Origin: Scatolibacter rhodanostii
GTDB taxonomy: Bacteria > Bacillota > Clostridia > Oscillospirales > Acutalibacteraceae
Length of the DNA: 64,000 bases
Direction of reading: 5' to 3'
NCBI RefSeq assembly: GCF_900197595.1
Contig: NZ_FZLO01000001.1
Location: 558,001 to 622,000, forward strand
The notes beneath the pieces are model-generated. The model did no database searches. It was not told the DNA's origin and saw only the letters and a program-made list of their open reading frames with translations. Of this stretch, positions 62,579 through 64,000 are shown in pieces; position 1 is the stretch's first letter, and each line of letters begins with the position of its first letter. Position numbers and translations under genes: made by a program.

Positions 62579-64000
62579 ATGAGCAGAGAAGGAAATGAAG
62601 AGCATACCAATGCTTTTATCCGGCAATTTTTAGATCATTTTCCATTAAGTTGTGTGTGTTACGAGGCTAAATATACATCTAGTAATACTATATCTGACTA
62701 TAAATTAATTGATTTAAATTTCCATTTTGAGAATTTAGTCCAAAAGAGCAGGGGACAGTTAATTGGTACTTTTTTTACAAAATCGCATGATGGAGTAGAG
62801 CCAGAGATTGTTTTCTATCTTAAAAATCTTGTGGACCAGCTAATTTTTAGAAAAAAGCAAAAAGTATCGACTAACATAAATATTTTCAACCATCCTTATA
62901 AAATTACTATGTTTCTTCTTAACCCCACTATTATTTTCACTATTTTTGAAGACTTTCAAAATAAACGCAATCAAAAAACACACAAATTTTCCGACCCATT
63001 TCAGATTACGGCAGAAAATATTTGCGTAAATCCAAATTGCGATTCACACAATCTTGAAAAGAAAGTTCTTTCATCTTGTCTTTTTGATTCAGTATCTGGC
63101 AATCAGAGAAACATGCTCTCCTCTGAAAAATCTAGCTCTCTAGAAGACAGTATGATTCTTTTTCAAGATTCTCTAACGGGTTTATATGACAGACATTTTG
63201 CTATGAATGTATTAAAAATGTATGTTTCTCAAGATATAATGCCTCTTTCGGTTGTTCTAGGAGATATAAATGGCTTAAAAAACACAAATAATGAAAAAGG
63301 GTACCAAGGTGGAGATGAAATTCTTGTTAAAGTAGCTCAACTGCTTCAAAAAAATTGCAGAGCAGTTGATTTAGTAGCAAGATGGGGAGGGGATACTTTT
63401 TTTCTGCTACTCCCAAATACATCCAGTAGTGAAACTCGAGTTGTACTATCTAGATTTCAAAAAGCTCTAAATAAATTAAGCTTAGATACAACCATTACAT
63501 TTGGTTATGCCTCTAATGAGAAAGAAAAACGCTGCCCAGAAGAATTAATTCGAGAAGCCGAAAAATGGCTTTGTCAGAAAAAATTACTGGAGCAAAGAAG
63601 TCAACGGAATGGCGTTATTAAGCTTCTACTCTCCTTACTTGATGAAAAAAACTCTGAAACGCATGAACACTCTAACCGTGTTGCTGATCTTTGCCTCTTA
63701 GTAGGAAGAGAACTAAAGCTCTCAGATGAAATGATGAGTGATATTGTACTCTTAGCTAAGTTACATGATATTGGAAAAATTGGCATCCGAGATACAATTT
63801 TAGAAAAACCGGGAAAACTTACACCTAAAGAAAGAGCAGAAATTGAACAGCACCCTGAAATCGGATATAAAATTACTCAAAATATCCCTGAACTTTGCCA
63901 AGTGTCTGAGTATATATTGGCACATCATGAGCGTTGGGATGGAACTGGGTATCCCAAAGGCTTAAAAAGAAAAGAAATTCCTCTTCCAAGTCGAATCATT
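62579..64000 (+). CDS. Degenerate-GGDEF plus HD-GYP signalling protein, 3' end missing
   Basis: The frame is open from ATG 62579 (behind GGGAGGG) to the right edge, 474 codons. Residues 1-190 are an unassigned, possibly PAS-like sensor region. A GGDEF domain follows (DSLTGLYDRHF near 200), but the signature reads GGDTF (270-274), losing the Glu, so cyclase activity is doubtful. An HD-GYP domain comes next, with HEHSNRVADLC, KLHDIGKIGI (about 393) and HHERWDGTGYPKG (about 447). These suggest c-di-GMP hydrolysis. No transmembrane helix is seen. It lies near a PilZ cellulose synthase. Confidence 0.85.
   Translation, partial: MSREGNEEHTNAFIRQFLDHFPLSCVCYEAKYTSSNTISDYKLIDLNFHFENLVQKSRGQLIGTFFTKSHDGVEPEIVFYLKNLVDQLIFRKKQKVSTNINIFNHPYKITMFLLNPTIIFTIFEDFQNKRNQKTHKFSDPFQITAENICVNPNCDSHNLEKKVLSSCLFDSVSGNQRNMLSSEKSSSLEDSMILFQDSLTGLYDRHFAMNVLKMYVSQDIMPLSVVLGDINGLKNTNNEKGYQGGDEILVKVAQLLQKNCRAVDLVARWGGDTFFLLLPNTSSSETRVVLSRFQKALNKLSLDTTITFGYASNEKEKRCPEELIREAEKWLCQKKLLEQRSQRNGVIKLLLSLLDEKNSETHEHSNRVADLCLLVGRELKLSDEMMSDIVLLAKLHDIGKIGIRDTILEKPGKLTPKERAEIEQHPEIGYKITQNIPELCQVSEYILAHHERWDGTGYPKGLKRKEIPLPSRII

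Overview
The window reads as chromosome of a low-G+C, spore-forming member of the Clostridia (Bacillota). The reasons are a sigma-G gene, a SpoIIM homologue, a BofC-C-terminal-like protein, Gram-positive division genes (SepF, YlmH, DivIVA), AGGAGG-type ribosome binding sites with frequent TTG starts, a T-box leader, a formate-tetrahydrofolate ligase and a clostridial-type cellulose locus. Gene order (HlyD-like, YggS, SepF, YlmH, DivIVA, LspA, RluD; two M16 peptidase homologues before Lgt) suggests an Oscillospirales-like lineage; that placement is inference. I saw no rRNA, tRNA, CRISPR array, insertion sequence or prophage.

Layout. 1-9.3 kb: end of a RecD2-type helicase, then miaB, a YlbF-family gene, mutS, mutL and miaA (mismatch repair and tRNA i6A/ms2i6A modification). 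9.3-16.3 kb: HlyD-like protein, yggS, sepF, ylmH, divIVA, lspA, rluD-like, a ComEA-like protein and nagB. 16.6-26.7 kb: an M16 pair (ymfF/ymfH-like), lgt, folD, dxs, tlyA, nadK, argR, recN. 26.7-31.5 kb: tyrS under a tyrosine T-box, a converging CCA-adding enzyme, a SEC-C protein, sigG and a converging BofC-like gene. 31.5-37.1 kb: a class A PBP with a Pro/Thr tail, spoIIM, xerD and a YesL-like membrane protein. 37.1-44.4 kb: an aromatic amino acid operon (aroF, tyrA, aroB, aroA, aroC, pheA and a GNAT gene) behind what looks like a ribosome-mediated attenuator with a Phe/Tyr-rich leader peptide. 44.5-53.2 kb: a Ca2+-type P-ATPase, a divergent uracil permease with a long structured leader, fhs, tsaE, tsaB, rpiB and upp. 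53.3-61.6 kb: a DUF3298-like protein and a five-gene acetylated-cellulose (Ccs-type) locus: PilZ-bearing synthase, membrane-anchored partner, MBOAT acyltransferase, DHHW/AlgJ-like protein and an opposed GH5 lipoprotein. 61.6-64 kb: a second DivIVA-like coiled-coil protein and a GGDEF/HD-GYP protein cut by the right edge.

How it fits together. Most of the window is core housekeeping in tight same-strand operons. The most notable regulatory element is the 37.15-37.41 kb leader. It has a strong promoter, a 27-codon ORF with four Phe and two Tyr codons, an antiterminator arm six bases past its stop codon, and a competing intrinsic terminator before the DAHP synthase gene. The cellulose locus carries a PilZ c-di-GMP receptor domain and lies next to a gene for a degenerate-GGDEF/HD-GYP protein, so a local c-di-GMP link is plausible.
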